A stretch of DNA of 64,000 nt from Methyloversatilis thermotolerans (GTDB lineage: Bacteria > Pseudomonadota > Gammaproteobacteria > Burkholderiales > Rhodocyclaceae), in assembly GCF_000372885.1 (NCBI RefSeq), contig NZ_KB889967.1, positions 2,741,430 through 2,805,429 of the forward strand, given 5' to 3'. A model generated the notes under the pieces. It ran no database searches. It was not told the origin of the DNA and was given only the letters and a program-made list of their open reading frames with translations. Shown here piece by piece: positions 35,906-44,918 of this stretch. Each line of letters opens with the position of its first letter. Positions within the stretch are counted from its first letter, which is position 1. Position numbers and translations under genes: made by a program.

Positions 35906-37369
35906 TCAGACGTCCACCTCTCCCGGTGCCACGCGCTCGACCGCATCCTCCGGCAAGCCGTCCAGATGCCGTCGCAGGATGCGGTAGTGGTCGTAGTCGA
36001 AGCGCATTTCGCCTGCGGGCCGGCCGCTGTCTTCGTCGCGCGTGGTACCGAGGTAGCACCAGTGAGACAGCCAGTGCCGGTCGCCGTACAGGCGACCGGG
36101 TCGCCGCTCGTCCAGCACGACCTCGCCTGGCCAGGGCCAGACCGGAATGCGCAGGCCATCGAGCGCGCTCATGAGCCGCAGGTCATGCTGGCGCGGGTCT
36201 TCGCGTCCGCAGCACACGCCCCGGCAGCGCCTGACCTGAACATTGACGCAGGCGGCGGTGTGGCGCTCCGCCTCCTGCAAACCTATGCGTTTCGGGCAGA
36301 GCTGCCATGCCGTGGCCATGTCGCGCAGCGCGGCCGTGCAGTCACGGCGTGAGCGGAACGGACCGTAGAGGCCTGCCAGTTGATGCGGCAATACGCGATC
36401 GAGATCGATGCGCTTCAGCGCCACCTCACCCGCCGCCAACTCTTCGCCCGGCCCGCCATGCAGCAGCAAGGCGACCGCCGGTCCGCTCGCCCGCAACTGC
36501 CGGTTGTACAGCGGTTGCAGTTGCTTCACCAGCCGGGCTTCGAGCAGCAGCGCGCCGAGTTCGCCAGCGGTTTCCACCCAGTCCACGCGGCGTGTCTCGC
36601 GCAGCATGCGGGCCGCCTGCCCGCCCTTGTGCGAACCGGTGAAATGGGCCAGCACGCGCGAGCGCAGATTGCGGCTCTTGCCGACGTAAAGCGGCATTTC
36701 GCCCGTGGCGGGCAGCAGATCGGATGAGGCCGGCGCCTCGCCATAGAACAGGTAAACACCGGGCGCGTCGGGCACGTCGTCCAGCGCACCCGCGGGCAGC
36801 CCGGGTGGCGTCGCCGTGGTACGTGCGGCACGGTCCATCGCGCTTTCGATGCTGGCCGCGTCGCGTTCGCGCGTCGCAATATCGAGAAAATCGAGCACCA
36901 AGCGTGCATCATCGAGTGCGCGATGCCGTGCTGCGCAGGCCAGTCCGAAACGTTCGATCAGCGCATCCAGACCGTGGCGGGGAAACTGCGGATACAGCGT
37001 GCGGGACAGTTTGACCGTGCACAACACGCGTGGCGAGAAATCGAGTCCGACGCGGGCGAATTCGTTGCGCAGGAAGCCCTGGTCGAAACGCGCGTTGTGC
37101 GCCACGAACAGGCGGCCGTGCAAGCGCTCCGCCAGCTCGGGCGCGATGTCGGCAAAGCGCGGCGCGGCCGCCACCATGTCATCGGTGATACCGGTGAAGC
37201 GCTGGATGGACAGCGGTATGGACACGCCCGGATTGACCAGACTGGACCAGCTCTGTCTGCGCTCGCCATCAACCAGGATGACACCGACCTCGGTGACACG
37301 ATCGGCCCGCGGGTCGCCACCGGTCGTTTCGAGGTCGACGATGGCGAGCGGGCGTTCGAACAGGCTCAA
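35906..37369 (-). CDS. Exonuclease (DnaQ-like) / GIY-YIG (UvrC-Cho-like) fusion nuclease
   Basis: A 487-residue fusion. The N-terminal DEDD 3'-5' exonuclease shows LAIVDLETTGGDPRADRVTE near residue 7, HNARFDQGFL, and HRALDDARLVLDFL near 158. It is followed near residue 205 by a GIY-YIG endonuclease domain (PGVYLFYGEA...PLYVGKSRNLRSRVLAHF), as in UvrC/Cho, and a C-terminal Cys-containing region. Such proteins are often annotated as DNA polymerase III epsilon subunit-related. A repair role is likely. The start is TTG at 37369, overlapping the DUF3460 stop (TTGA); no ATG fits. Confidence 0.9.
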   Translation of the reverse strand: MSLFERPLAIVDLETTGGDPRADRVTEVGVILVDGERRQSWSSLVNPGVSIPLSIQRFTGITDDMVAAAPRFADIAPELAERLHGRLFVAHNARFDQGFLRNEFARVGLDFSPRVLCTVKLSRTLYPQFPRHGLDALIERFGLACAARHRALDDARLVLDFLDIATRERDAASIESAMDRAARTTATPPGLPAGALDDVPDAPGVYLFYGEAPASSDLLPATGEMPLYVGKSRNLRSRVLAHFTGSHKGGQAARMLRETRRVDWVETAGELGALLLEARLVKQLQPLYNRQLRASGPAVALLLHGGPGEELAAGEVALKRIDLDRVLPHQLAGLYGPFRSRRDCTAALRDMATAWQLCPKRIGLQEAERHTAACVNVQVRRCRGVCCGREDPRQHDLRLMSALDGLRIPVWPWPGEVVLDERRPGRLYGDRHWLSHWCYLGTTRDEDSGRPAGEMRFDYDHYRILRRHLDGLPEDAVERVAPGEVDV

Positions 37370-37572
37370 TGCGTGTCGCTGGATGTCAGATCGGTCTGGT
37401 AGGGGTAGGACTTCTGCGGCACACGCGCTGCGTCGAAACGACGCTGCTGTTCGGCATCCTGCGGCTTGTCCCACCACAACGCACGACCGCGACGCTGCTC
37501 CTCGACCTGTTCGGGATGCTTTTCGAGGTATTCGCGCATGAAGCGCGTGTGATCCGATTCGTACTCTGCCAC
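37366..37572 (-). CDS. DUF3460 family protein
   Basis: A 68-residue protein (MAEYESDHTRFMREYLEKHP, then EEQRRGRALWWDKP) matching the small DUF3460 family, largely confined to betaproteobacteria. Function unknown; no membrane segment or signal peptide. It is linked by stop/start overlap to the downstream nuclease and lies 39 bp downstream of the spoT stop on the same strand. Confidence 0.88.
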   Translation of the reverse strand: MAEYESDHTRFMREYLEKHPEQVEEQRRGRALWWDKPQDAEQQRRFDAARVPQKSYPYQTDLTSSDTH

Positions 37573-37611
37573 GACTTGCTCCGTTATTCGTCCGGTGTCC
37601 GGGCGGACACC

Positions 37612-39882
37612 TCAGTTCGACTTGTTGCGACCGTTGTCGCTCTTGTCGGCCGCACGCACGCGCGCGATGCGGACCACTTCCGGCACGCGGCGCAGGCCCT
37701 TCATGATGCGCGCGAGATGCACGCGATCGGTCACCTGCAGCGTGAAATGGATCTGGGTATAGAGGCTGCCGTCCTCCTCCATGCCCACGTTCTGGATATT
37801 GGCGCCGCACTCGGCGATCTCGAACGCGACCTTGGCCAGCACGCCGGGCTTGTTCGCGGCAATCACCCGGATACCGACCTCGAACACGCGCCCCGGATCG
37901 CGCTCCCACTCGACATCCACCCACTGGTCGCCGTCCTTGCGATGACGACGCAGCGTCGGACAGTCGTGCGCATGGATCATGAGCCCGGAACCGACGCGCA
38001 ACTGGCCGACGATGGGGTCACCCGGTATCGGCTGGCAGCAGCGTGCGATCTGCACCGCCATGCCTTCGGCGCCGCGTATCAGCAGCGCGCTTTCCGGTGT
38101 CGGCAAGGGTGTGCCCTGGCTGTCGCTGGCGGTCTGCAGCTTGAGCAGGCTGCGCGCGACGAAGGTGGCCGAGGTCTTGCCCTGGCCGATGTCGGCCAGG
38201 GCTTCCTTGCGGTTCTTCACCTCGGCGGTTTCCAGCCACTGCGCCCACGAGGCATCGCCGATCTCGTCCGGCGTGACGCCGAACTGGCGCAGCGCCTGGG
38301 TCAGCAGGCGTTCGCCAAGCTGGGCCGACTCCTCGACCTGCATGTTCTTCAGGAAATGGCGGATCTGGGCGCGCGCCTTGCCGGTCTTGACATAGCCCAG
38401 CCAGGCCGGATTGGGATTGGGGTGGGTGGCGGTGATGATTTCCACCTGGTCGCCACTGTTGAGCTCGCTGCGCAGCGGCATGAGCTCCTGGTTGATGCGA
38501 CAGGCGACACAGCAGTGGCCGACATCGGTGTGCACGGCATAGGCAAAGTCGACTGCGGTGGCGCCGCGCGGCAGGGACATGATCTTGCCCTTGGGCGTGA
38601 ACACATAGACCTCGCCCGGGAACAGGTCGATCTTCACGTGCTCGAGGAATTCCGCCGAATCCGGCGCCGAACTCTGCAGTTCGAGCAGAGACTGCAGCCA
38701 GCGGTGGGTATTGGCCTGCAGATCGTCCAGCGACTGTTCGCTGTCCTTGTACAGCCAGTGCGACGCCACCCCGTTCTGCGCGATCTGGTGCATTTCCGAG
38801 GTACGTATCTGCACCTCCACCGGTGTGCCGAAGGGGCCGATCAGCGTGGTGTGCAGAGACTGGTAGCCGTTCGCCTTGGGAATGGCGATGTAGTCCTTGA
38901 ACTTGCCCGGTACCGGCTTGTACAGCGCGTGCAGCGCGCCCAGCGCGAGATAGCACGCCGGTACGTCCTTGACGACCACACGGAAACCGTAGATGTCGAG
39001 CACCTGCGAAAAGGTGAGGTGCTTGTCCCGCATCTTGCGGAAGATGGAATACAGGCTTTTCTCGCGCCCGAACACGTCGGCTTCGATACCCCGCTCGGGA
39101 AGCCGGGTGCGGATCGCCTCGGTGATCTTGCCCACCACCTCGCGCCGGTTGCCGCGCGCCGCCTTCATCGCGCGTTCCAGCACGCGATAGCGCATCGGGT
39201 GCATGGCGTGGAAGGCCAGGTCCTGCAGTTCGCGGAATACCGCGTGCAGGCCCAGCCGGTTGGCGATGGGCGCGTGGATCTCGAGGGTTTCGCGTGCGAT
39301 GCGGCGCTGCTTGTCGGGCCGCATGGACCCGAGCGTGCGCATATTGTGCATGCGGTCCGCCAGCTTGATCAGGATGACACGCACGTCGCGCGCCATCGCC
39401 ATCAGCATCTTGCGGAAGTTCTCGGCCTGCGCGTCTTCCTTCGACTGGAATTCGATCTTGTCCAGCTTGGACACGCCATCGACCAGTTCGGCCACCACCT
39501 TGCCGAAACGCTCCGCGATTTCCGCCTTGGTGATGGCGGTGTCTTCCATCACGTCGTGCAGCAGTGCGGCGCACAGCGCCTGCGAATCGAGTTGCCAGCC
39601 GGCGAGGATTTCGGCCACCGCGAGCGGATGCGACACATAGGGCTCGCCGCTCATACGGTACTGGCCCGCATGGGCCGACGCCGAAAGTGCGTAGGCGTCG
39701 CGCACACGCTGCACGTCCTCGTCGCGCAGATAGCCGGAAATGGTATCGATCAGGCGTTCGAGGTCTTCCGCCGTCGGACAGGGCTCGCCGGCATGCGGAT
39801 CGTTGTCGGCCTGATCGAGGCCGGCAAGAGCCTGGACAGGCGGGATGTGAGCGACCGGTGTGTGCATGATCAGTTTGTCCAC
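37612..39882 (-). CDS. spoT: Bifunctional (p)ppGpp synthetase/hydrolase, SpoT type
   Basis: A 756-residue RelA/SpoT protein. The N-terminal HD hydrolase is intact (SHPLAVAEIL; LLHDVMEDT). The synthetase domain contains YGFRVVV and KANGYQSLHT, followed by a TGS domain (VYVFTPKGKIMSLPRGATAVD), a helical/zinc-finger-like region and a C-terminal ACT domain. Catalytic motifs for hydrolysis are present, and its place after rpoZ-gmk is the standard spoT position. A second in-frame Met (MHTPVAH) is an alternative start. Confidence 0.95.
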   Translation of the reverse strand: MDKLIMHTPVAHIPPVQALAGLDQADNDPHAGEPCPTAEDLERLIDTISGYLRDEDVQRVRDAYALSASAHAGQYRMSGEPYVSHPLAVAEILAGWQLDSQALCAALLHDVMEDTAITKAEIAERFGKVVAELVDGVSKLDKIEFQSKEDAQAENFRKMLMAMARDVRVILIKLADRMHNMRTLGSMRPDKQRRIARETLEIHAPIANRLGLHAVFRELQDLAFHAMHPMRYRVLERAMKAARGNRREVVGKITEAIRTRLPERGIEADVFGREKSLYSIFRKMRDKHLTFSQVLDIYGFRVVVKDVPACYLALGALHALYKPVPGKFKDYIAIPKANGYQSLHTTLIGPFGTPVEVQIRTSEMHQIAQNGVASHWLYKDSEQSLDDLQANTHRWLQSLLELQSSAPDSAEFLEHVKIDLFPGEVYVFTPKGKIMSLPRGATAVDFAYAVHTDVGHCCVACRINQELMPLRSELNSGDQVEIITATHPNPNPAWLGYVKTGKARAQIRHFLKNMQVEESAQLGERLLTQALRQFGVTPDEIGDASWAQWLETAEVKNRKEALADIGQGKTSATFVARSLLKLQTASDSQGTPLPTPESALLIRGAEGMAVQIARCCQPIPGDPIVGQLRVGSGLMIHAHDCPTLRRHRKDGDQWVDVEWERDPGRVFEVGIRVIAANKPGVLAKVAFEIAECGANIQNVGMEEDGSLYTQIHFTLQVTDRVHLARIMKGLRRVPEVVRIARVRAADKSDNGRNKSN

Positions 39883-39921
39883 CGGTCGCGTATTCAGTTC
39901 AGCGCTTGCAGTCCGGCCTCA

Positions 39922-40128
39922 TCAGGCCTGACCTCGATTGAGCACTTCAAGGCCTACCTTGCCGACCGCGATTTCGCGCAGTGCGATCACGGTCGGCTTG
40001 TCCTTCTCCGCGTCGACCTGCGGCGTGCTGCCGGCGGAAAGCTGGCGCGCGCGGTAGGTAGCGGCCAGCGTGAGCTGGAAGCGGTTCGGGATTCTTTTCA
40101 GGCAATCTTCGACGGTAATGCGTGCCAT
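39922..40128 (-). CDS. rpoZ: RNA polymerase omega subunit
   Basis: A 68-residue protein with [20 protein letters not shown] and [11 protein letters not shown], the conserved omega N-terminus that clamps the beta' C-terminus. Length is normal. It begins 1 bp after the gmk stop and lies 39 bp before spoT; omega is needed for ppGpp site 1 on RNA polymerase. Confidence 0.96.
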   Translation of the reverse strand: MARITVEDCLKRIPNRFQLTLAATYRARQLSAGSTPQVDAEKDKPTVIALREIAVGKVGLEVLNRGQA

Positions 40129-40129
40129 G

Positions 40130-40750
40130 TCAGTTCACACCCAGGGAATTGAAGAAGTCGGGATGACGAGCCAGCTGGCTGGAGGTCAACAGACGCGCGG
40201 CGCGCGCCACCGTGACCATTTCATCCAGCGCCTGCTCGAGAATATTGTTAATTATAACGAAATCAAATTCGTGCACGTGGCCGATCTCTTCACGCGCCGC
40301 CGCAAGCCGTCTTTCGATCACTTCCTGCGCGTCCGATGCGCGCCCGGTGAGCCGCTGCGCCAGCGCATCGAGCGAAGGCGGCAGGATGAAGATGCCGACC
40401 GCCTCTGGAAACTTCACCCGCACCTGCCGGGCACCCTGCCAGTCTATCTCGAGCAGCACATCGTGCCCTGCCGCGAGCCGATCTTCCAGCCAGCGCCGCG
40501 ACGTGCCGTAGCAGTTGCCGTGCACCTGAGCCCATTCGATGAAATCGCCGGCGTCGCGCATGGCCTCGAAGGTGTCCATGCCGACAAAGTGGTAGGCGAC
40601 CCCGTCCAGTTCGCCCGGGCGCGGTGCCCGGGTCGTATGGGAAATCGACAGACCGATCTTCGGATCGCGTTCGAGCAGCCCGCGCACGAGGGTGGTCTTG
40701 CCGGCACCGGACGGTGCGCTGACGATGAAAAGTACGCCGCGTTGTGCCAT
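40130..40750 (-). CDS. gmk: Guanylate kinase
   Basis: A 206-residue P-loop kinase that converts GMP to GDP. Motifs: [20 protein letters not shown] near residues 10-29, [22 protein letters not shown] and DWQGARQV. The ATG at 40750 is chosen because the family starts at [15 protein letters not shown]; the frame runs open further upstream without homology. In related genomes yicC lies directly upstream; here the two are separated by a small island. Confidence 0.97.
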   Translation of the reverse strand: MAQRGVLFIVSAPSGAGKTTLVRGLLERDPKIGLSISHTTRAPRPGELDGVAYHFVGMDTFEAMRDAGDFIEWAQVHGNCYGTSRRWLEDRLAAGHDVLLEIDWQGARQVRVKFPEAVGIFILPPSLDALAQRLTGRASDAQEVIERRLAAAREEIGHVHEFDFVIINNILEQALDEMVTVARAARLLTSSQLARHPDFFNSLGVN

Positions 40751-40893
40751 GTGTGTCCTGGAAATCGGCCGCGCGCGAAGAGCACCGGCCGGGCAGCCAA
40801 AAAATGGATGGTGCCGCAGTTCATCCGTACATGTCACGTCCGCGGCGACCGACCCTCCAGCACAGATGCGCATTGCCGTCCGGCGCCCGCCTC

Positions 40894-40913
40894 ACTCGAT
40901 GTTCTGCGCCTGC
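40894..40913. repeat. att-like direct repeat, distal copy (gmk side)
   Basis: ACTCGATGTTCTGCGCCTGC matches 41992-42011 (ACTCGATGTTCTGCACCTGC) at 19 of 20 positions, in the same orientation. On the minus strand it spells CAGGCGCAGAACATCGAG plus TGA, i.e. the last residues of YicC (QAQNIE, stop) with no yicC gene before it. This is what an attachment site left by integration at the yicC 3' end should look like. Confidence 0.75.
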
Positions 40914-40967
40914 GCAGTTTGACGGGCAAGAAGTGATCGACAGGCTCCTTGCCCGGTCGTTACGTCG

Positions 40968-40993
40968 GGCGGAACAGAACACCCTGTTCCGCC
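40968..40993. repeat. 10-bp stem inverted repeat downstream of higA
   Basis: GGCGGAACAG (40968-40977), loop AACACC, CTGTTCCGCC (40984-40993): a perfect 10-bp stem about 35 bp after the higA stop on the minus strand. No T-run follows on either strand, so it may be a weak terminator or an mRNA 3'-end stabiliser for higBA. Confidence 0.5.
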
Positions 40994-41028
40994 GCATTGC
41001 CGGCTACCGGCCGGCGCGGTTCTACTTC

Positions 41029-41337
41029 TCAGGCGGGCGTCGCCAACGGTGCGCGCTGCACCTTCGGCGTACCGGCACAGCGGGCCTTCCACAGGTCGTA
41101 GGCCGCTTGCTGGGCAATCCAGGCATCGGCCCGGCCTCCGTTCTCGACGCCGAGCCAGCCTTCGATCCGCAGCGCCATTTCCGGCGAGATGCCCGCCCGT
41201 CCATTCAGCACCCGCGAGAACGCAGCACGAGTAACGCCAAGTTGTGCTGCGGCCTCGGTAACGGTCAGCCCCAAGGCGGGAAGGATGTCATCCCTGATAG
41301 TCTCTCCAGGGTGCGGCGGGTTGTGCATTCGGGTCAC
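41029..41337 (-). CDS. higA: HigA-family antitoxin (XRE helix-turn-helix)
   Basis: A 102-residue protein with [20 protein letters not shown], the hallmark HigA N-terminus. The HTH is [20 protein letters not shown], followed by [19 protein letters not shown]. It neutralises HigB and represses the operon. It lies 9 bp after higB in the usual toxin-first order. Located inside the small island between gmk and yicC. Confidence 0.93.
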   Translation of the reverse strand: MTRMHNPPHPGETIRDDILPALGLTVTEAAAQLGVTRAAFSRVLNGRAGISPEMALRIEGWLGVENGGRADAWIAQQAAYDLWKARCAGTPKVQRAPLATPA

Positions 41338-41346
41338 GGCAGTCTT

Positions 41347-41625
41347 TCAGTGATAGTCCTGATAGTCGACCAATACGGCATCCTCGCCGTCGAAGCGGAA
41401 GGTGAGGCGCCAATTTCCATTCACGGTCACCGCAAAGTGCCCGCGAAGCCCTCCTTCCAGGGCATGACAGCGCCAACCCGGCAAGTTCATGTCCTCTGGC
41501 CCCTTCGCCAGATCCAGACGCGCCAACTGCCTCGCCAGTCTGCTGGCGTGGTGCGGCTGGATGCCTGCCTTGCTGCCCTTCTCGAAGAAGGCCTGCAGCC
41601 CCTTGTGCTCGAAGCTCTTGATCAT
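41347..41625 (-). CDS. higB: HigB-type toxin (RelE/ParE superfamily mRNA interferase)
   Basis: A 92-residue protein: MIKSFEHKGLQAFFEKGSKA at the N-terminus and LPGWRCHALEGGLRGHFAV, then NWRLTFRFDGEDAVLVDYQD at the C-terminus, matching HigB. HigB toxins cut mRNA on the ribosome. TATACGCTATACACT-like sequence only 10-25 bp before the ATG can serve as -10 and operator, giving a very short leader. Its ATG overlaps the stop of the integrase remnant. Confidence 0.92.
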   Translation of the reverse strand: MIKSFEHKGLQAFFEKGSKAGIQPHHASRLARQLARLDLAKGPEDMNLPGWRCHALEGGLRGHFAVTVNGNWRLTFRFDGEDAVLVDYQDYH

Positions 41626-41894
41626 TTCAGAGTGTATAGCGTATAGGCACAGGCTTCAATCGGCAGACGCATCGGCCCGCATCGCCACAACATTCGCTCT
41701 CGTCGCTCGTCGAGCAGGTCTGCCCATCTGCAGAGCGCTTCCCGACGTTCCTCGAGATAGTCATGCCGGTTGTAGACGCCTTCGACACCCTTGATCTTGT
41801 GGTTCAGGCACCGCTCGGCGACGTGTGGCGGCGCCCCCAGGGCTTCGGGGTAGGTACGCGCAGTCCGTCGAAACCCGTGGACGAAACTCTGCAC
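41622..41894 (-). pseudogene. tyrosine recombinase (phage/island integrase), C-terminal remnant
   Basis: The 90-residue frame has HGFRRTARTYPEALGAPPHV, then AERCLNHKIKGVEGVYNRHD and Y. This is the C-terminal catalytic box of P4/CP4-type integrases with HxxR and the nucleophilic Tyr. The N-terminal arm-binding and core domains (about 300 residues) are missing between here and the yicC terminator at 41926. The frame then continues with EERREALCRWADLLDERRER, the usual integrase end, before reading into the higB start. It is the decayed integrase of the island inserted at the yicC 3' end. Confidence 0.85.
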
Positions 41895-41925
41895 TTGCGT
41901 GACACGACGTGGAACGGGATGAAAT

Positions 41926-41952
41926 GAAAAAAGCCCGCGTGCACGGGCTTTT
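41926..41952 (-). terminator. Rho-independent terminator of yicC
   Basis: On the minus strand AAAAGCCCG, loop TGCACG, CGGGCTTTTTT: a GC hairpin with flanking A and T runs, about 40 bp after the yicC stop. The A-run on the other side means it could also work in the opposite direction. Confidence 0.82.
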
Positions 41953-41989
41953 CACAAGGTACTGACACGGAAAGAAACGACCTGATTCA

Positions 41990-42862
41990 CTACTCGATGT
42001 TCTGCACCTGCTCGCGCATCTGCTCGATCAGTATCTTGAGCTCCATCGCAACGGCGCCCACGTCCTGCGCAACCGATTTGGATGCCAGCGTGTTGGCTTC
42101 GCGGTTCAGTTCCTGCATCAGGAAATCCAGCCGCTTGCCGGCGGTGCCGCCCTTGCCCAGGATGCGCTCGACCTCGTCCAGGTGGGCGGACAGCCGGTTC
42201 AGTTCCTCGGCTACATCGATACGCACCGCAAACAGGCCGACTTCGGTGCGGATGCGTTCGTCGTCCGCGCTGCCGATCGCTTCCTGCAGCTTCTGCACCA
42301 GCCTGGCCTGATAGTCGCGCACCACTTCCGGCACGCGCGGCGTGACCTGGGCCACCAGTTCGCGCATGCGCACGACGCGCTCCATCAGCATGGCGGCCAG
42401 CCGCCCGCCCTCGCGCGCCCGGCTGGCGGTCAGTTCGGCCAGAACCTGACGGACCAGGCGACCCGCTGCTTCGACCAAGGCCTCACTCGCGATGGCATCG
42501 TCGCCCAGCATTCCGGGCCAGCGCAGCACCTCGGCCACCGACAGTGGCGCGGCCTGCGGCAGGGCGGCACGCACGCCGGCATCGAGCGCCGCAAGCCGTG
42601 CCAGCAATCCCGCATTGATCGCCAGTTCGCGGCCGGCATCGCCGCTCGCCTGCAGGCTGGCACGGCAATCGACCTTGCCGCGACCGAGCGCAGCGGTGAT
42701 CTGCTCGCGCAGCACCGGCTCGATGGCGCGCAATTCGTCCGGCAGGCGGAAATGAAGGTCAAGGAATCGGGAATTGACGGTGCGCAGCTCAAGATTCAGC
42801 GTTGCCCCGCCGATGCCTGTTGCAGCCGTCGCGAATCCGGTCATGCTGTGTATGCCACTCAC
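41990..42862 (-). CDS. yicC: YicC-family endoribonuclease
   Basis: A 290-residue protein with HSMTGFATAATGIGGATLNL near the start, LRTVNSRFLDLHFRLPDEL, and the C-terminal FLMQELNREANTLASKS and ending EQMREQVQNIE. E. coli YicC is an endoribonuclease implicated in RyhB small-RNA decay. GTG at 42862 is chosen: GGGGGAA lies 6-7 bp upstream and the length then matches the family; ATG at 42844 would clip the conserved N-terminus. Its last 20 bp form one of the two att-like repeats, so an island integration reconstituted its 3' end. Confidence 0.94.
   Translation of the reverse strand: MSGIHSMTGFATAATGIGGATLNLELRTVNSRFLDLHFRLPDELRAIEPVLREQITAALGRGKVDCRASLQASGDAGRELAINAGLLARLAALDAGVRAALPQAAPLSVAEVLRWPGMLGDDAIASEALVEAAGRLVRQVLAELTASRAREGGRLAAMLMERVVRMRELVAQVTPRVPEVVRDYQARLVQKLQEAIGSADDERIRTEVGLFAVRIDVAEELNRLSAHLDEVERILGKGGTAGKRLDFLMQELNREANTLASKSVAQDVGAVAMELKILIEQMREQVQNIE
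41992..42011. repeat. att-like direct repeat, proximal copy (yicC 3' end)
   Basis: ACTCGATGTTCTGCACCTGC covers the last codons of yicC (QVQNIE, stop) and is repeated at 40894-40913 with one mismatch. The 1.1 kb between the two copies holds the yicC terminator, an integrase remnant and higBA. The 3' end of yicC is a known integration site (for example MGIVflInd1-type mobilizable islands in vibrios). Confidence 0.75.
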
Positions 42863-43010
42863 GCAGTGTTCCCCCGTCGCGTCGAAAGTTTTTGAAGTGG
42901 TCGTCGATGACAGGCCGGCTTGCCGCACCTGGGCGGCCGGCATCCAGCTTTACAGCCTCCGGGCAAACGCCCAGAATCGCGCCGAAACAAGGATCATAGC
43001 GGCCCGCAGA

Positions 43011-43997
43011 ATGCCCCCACAAGTCAATTGCGCCCTGCCGCCGGGCTTCGAACTCGATCAGTACCGCATCCACAGCCAATTGAGCCTGGGCGGGTTCTCC
43101 ATCGTCTATCTGGCATACGACCGCGACAATTCGCCGGTGGCGATCAAGGAATATCTGCCGAATGCGCTGGCCTTGCGCGAAGAGGGGCAGATCAAGCCCA
43201 ACATTCCCGAGGAATTCCTGCCTGCCTTCCGCTACGGCATGAAGTGCTTCTTCGAGGAAGGGCGCACGCTGGCCGGCCTGAACCATCCCAATGTGGTGCG
43301 CGTGCTGAACTTCTTCCGGGCCAATGACACGGTGTACATGGTCATGCGCTACGAGCGGGGACGCACGCTGCAGGACTACATCACGCGCCGGCGCGGCGAG
43401 ATTCGCGAAAGCTTCATCCGCTACGTGTTCACGCGCCTGCTCAATGGCCTGCGCGAAGTGCACGCGCACAAGCTGCTGCATCTGGACATCAAGCCTTCGA
43501 ACATCTATCTGCGCAACAACGGCTCGCCGGTACTGATCGATTTCGGTGCGGCGCGCAACACACTCATGGTCGACACGCCCATGCTCAAGCCGATGTACAC
43601 GCCGGGTTTCGCGGCGCCCGAGCATTATCGCAACCGCGATCTGCTCGGCCCGTGGAGCGACATCTACAGCGTGGGCGCCAGCATGTATGCCTGCCTCGCC
43701 GGCGGTCCGCCGCAGGCGGCGGACCAGCGTCTGGAGAACGATTCGGTCATTCTGGCGGCCGAACGCTGGATAGGCCAGTACTCGAAACACCTGCTCGAAA
43801 CGATAGACCTGTGCATGCAGCTCAACCACCTCAAGCGCCCGCAGAGCGTGTTCGCACTGCAGAAATCGCTCGCCAACTGGGACCGCGCGGGTGAGGACGG
43901 CGAAGCGGTCGGCGGCGTACCGCGGCCGTCGAGCGATCGCTGGCTCGATCGTGTGCGCGCCCAGTTCAGCCGCTTCAGCACCTGGATGAACCGATGA
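43011..43997 (+). CDS. Serine/threonine protein kinase (Hanks type)
   Basis: A 328-residue soluble kinase with every catalytic element visible: glycine loop SLGGFSIVYLAYD near residues 25-37, VAIKEYLP (Lys near 46), HLDIKPSNIYL (catalytic Asp) near 158-168, LIDFGAAR near 177-184 and GFAAPEHY in the activation segment. The C-terminus has no membrane segment or sensor domain. It overlaps a PP2C phosphatase gene by 4 bp, so kinase and phosphatase should form a reversible phosphorylation pair, in an operon with rph, rdgB and hemW. It is divergent from yicC. Substrates are unknown. Confidence 0.93.
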   Translation: MPPQVNCALPPGFELDQYRIHSQLSLGGFSIVYLAYDRDNSPVAIKEYLPNALALREEGQIKPNIPEEFLPAFRYGMKCFFEEGRTLAGLNHPNVVRVLNFFRANDTVYMVMRYERGRTLQDYITRRRGEIRESFIRYVFTRLLNGLREVHAHKLLHLDIKPSNIYLRNNGSPVLIDFGAARNTLMVDTPMLKPMYTPGFAAPEHYRNRDLLGPWSDIYSVGASMYACLAGGPPQAADQRLENDSVILAAERWIGQYSKHLLETIDLCMQLNHLKRPQSVFALQKSLANWDRAGEDGEAVGGVPRPSSDRWLDRVRAQFSRFSTWMNR

Positions 43998-44917
43998 GAT
44001 TCACCATCTACCAGGAAAGCCGGCTTGGCAAGCGCAAGGCGAACCAGGACCGCATGGCCTACTCCTATTCGCGCGATGCACTGCTCATGGTGGTGGCGGA
44101 CGGCATGGGCGGACACTTCCAGGGCGAGGTCGCCGCGCAGATCGCCGTGCAGTACCTGATCGAATCGTTCCAGCGCGAAGCCAAGCCCAAGCTGAACGAC
44201 CCCTTCCTGTTCCTGTCGCGCGGCATGACCAACGCACACTGCGCCATCCTGGATTACGCCGACGAGCGCGATCTGGAGGACGGCCCGCGCACCACCTGCG
44301 TCGCCTGCGTCATCCAGGACTCGGTGGCCTACTGGGCGCATGCCGGGGATTCGCGGCTCTACATCCTGCGCGCCGGCCATGTGATGACACAGACGCGTGA
44401 CCACTCCCGCGTGCAACGCATGATTGATCGCGGCCTGCTGGACGAGGACGGCGCCGCCACACACCCGCACCGCAACCGCATCTACAGTTGCCTGGGCGGA
44501 CCGATCGCGCCGCAGATCGACTATTCGCGCAAGACGCCACTGCTGGCGGGCGATACCATCGTGCTCTGCAGCGACGGTGTCTGGGGGCCGCTGGGCAACG
44601 ACAGCCTGCTCAAGCTGTTCGAAAACACCGACGTCATGACGGCGGTACCGCGCGTGATGGATCAGGCCGAAATCGCGGGTGCGGAAACCTGCGACAACCT
44701 CACCATGATTGCGATCAACTGGCACGACAACTATGCCGACGCGGATGCGCCGCATGGCGCGGTCACGACGCGCACCTTGCCGCTCGACCGCCACACCACG
44801 GTGATCGAAAGCTTCGGCGACCGTGCCTCCATGCGTGAGGAATGGGACGATTCGGCGATCGAATCGGCCATCGCGGAAATCAATTCCGCCATCAACAAGT
44901 ATTCGAAAGGATCATGA
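43994..44917 (+). CDS. PP2C-family serine/threonine phosphatase
   Basis: A 307-residue PPM-family phosphatase. Metal-binding motifs: KRKANQDRM near residues 13-21, [20 protein letters not shown] near 34-53, [12 protein letters not shown] near 115-126 and [10 protein letters not shown] near 192-201, plus a late Asp (ETCDNLTMI). The roughly 70-residue tail is unusual and of unknown role. It overlaps the kinase upstream and lies 1 bp before rph. It presumably reverses the neighbouring kinase's phosphorylations. Confidence 0.93.
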   Translation: MRFTIYQESRLGKRKANQDRMAYSYSRDALLMVVADGMGGHFQGEVAAQIAVQYLIESFQREAKPKLNDPFLFLSRGMTNAHCAILDYADERDLEDGPRTTCVACVIQDSVAYWAHAGDSRLYILRAGHVMTQTRDHSRVQRMIDRGLLDEDGAATHPHRNRIYSCLGGPIAPQIDYSRKTPLLAGDTIVLCSDGVWGPLGNDSLLKLFENTDVMTAVPRVMDQAEIAGAETCDNLTMIAINWHDNYADADAPHGAVTTRTLPLDRHTTVIESFGDRASMREEWDDSAIESAIAEINSAINKYSKGS

Positions 44918-44918
44918 C

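Noticed and set aside
41761-41955. Extra minus-strand frame overlapping the integrase remnant
   Set aside because: Different frame, no homology; the integrase motifs are in the neighbouring frame.
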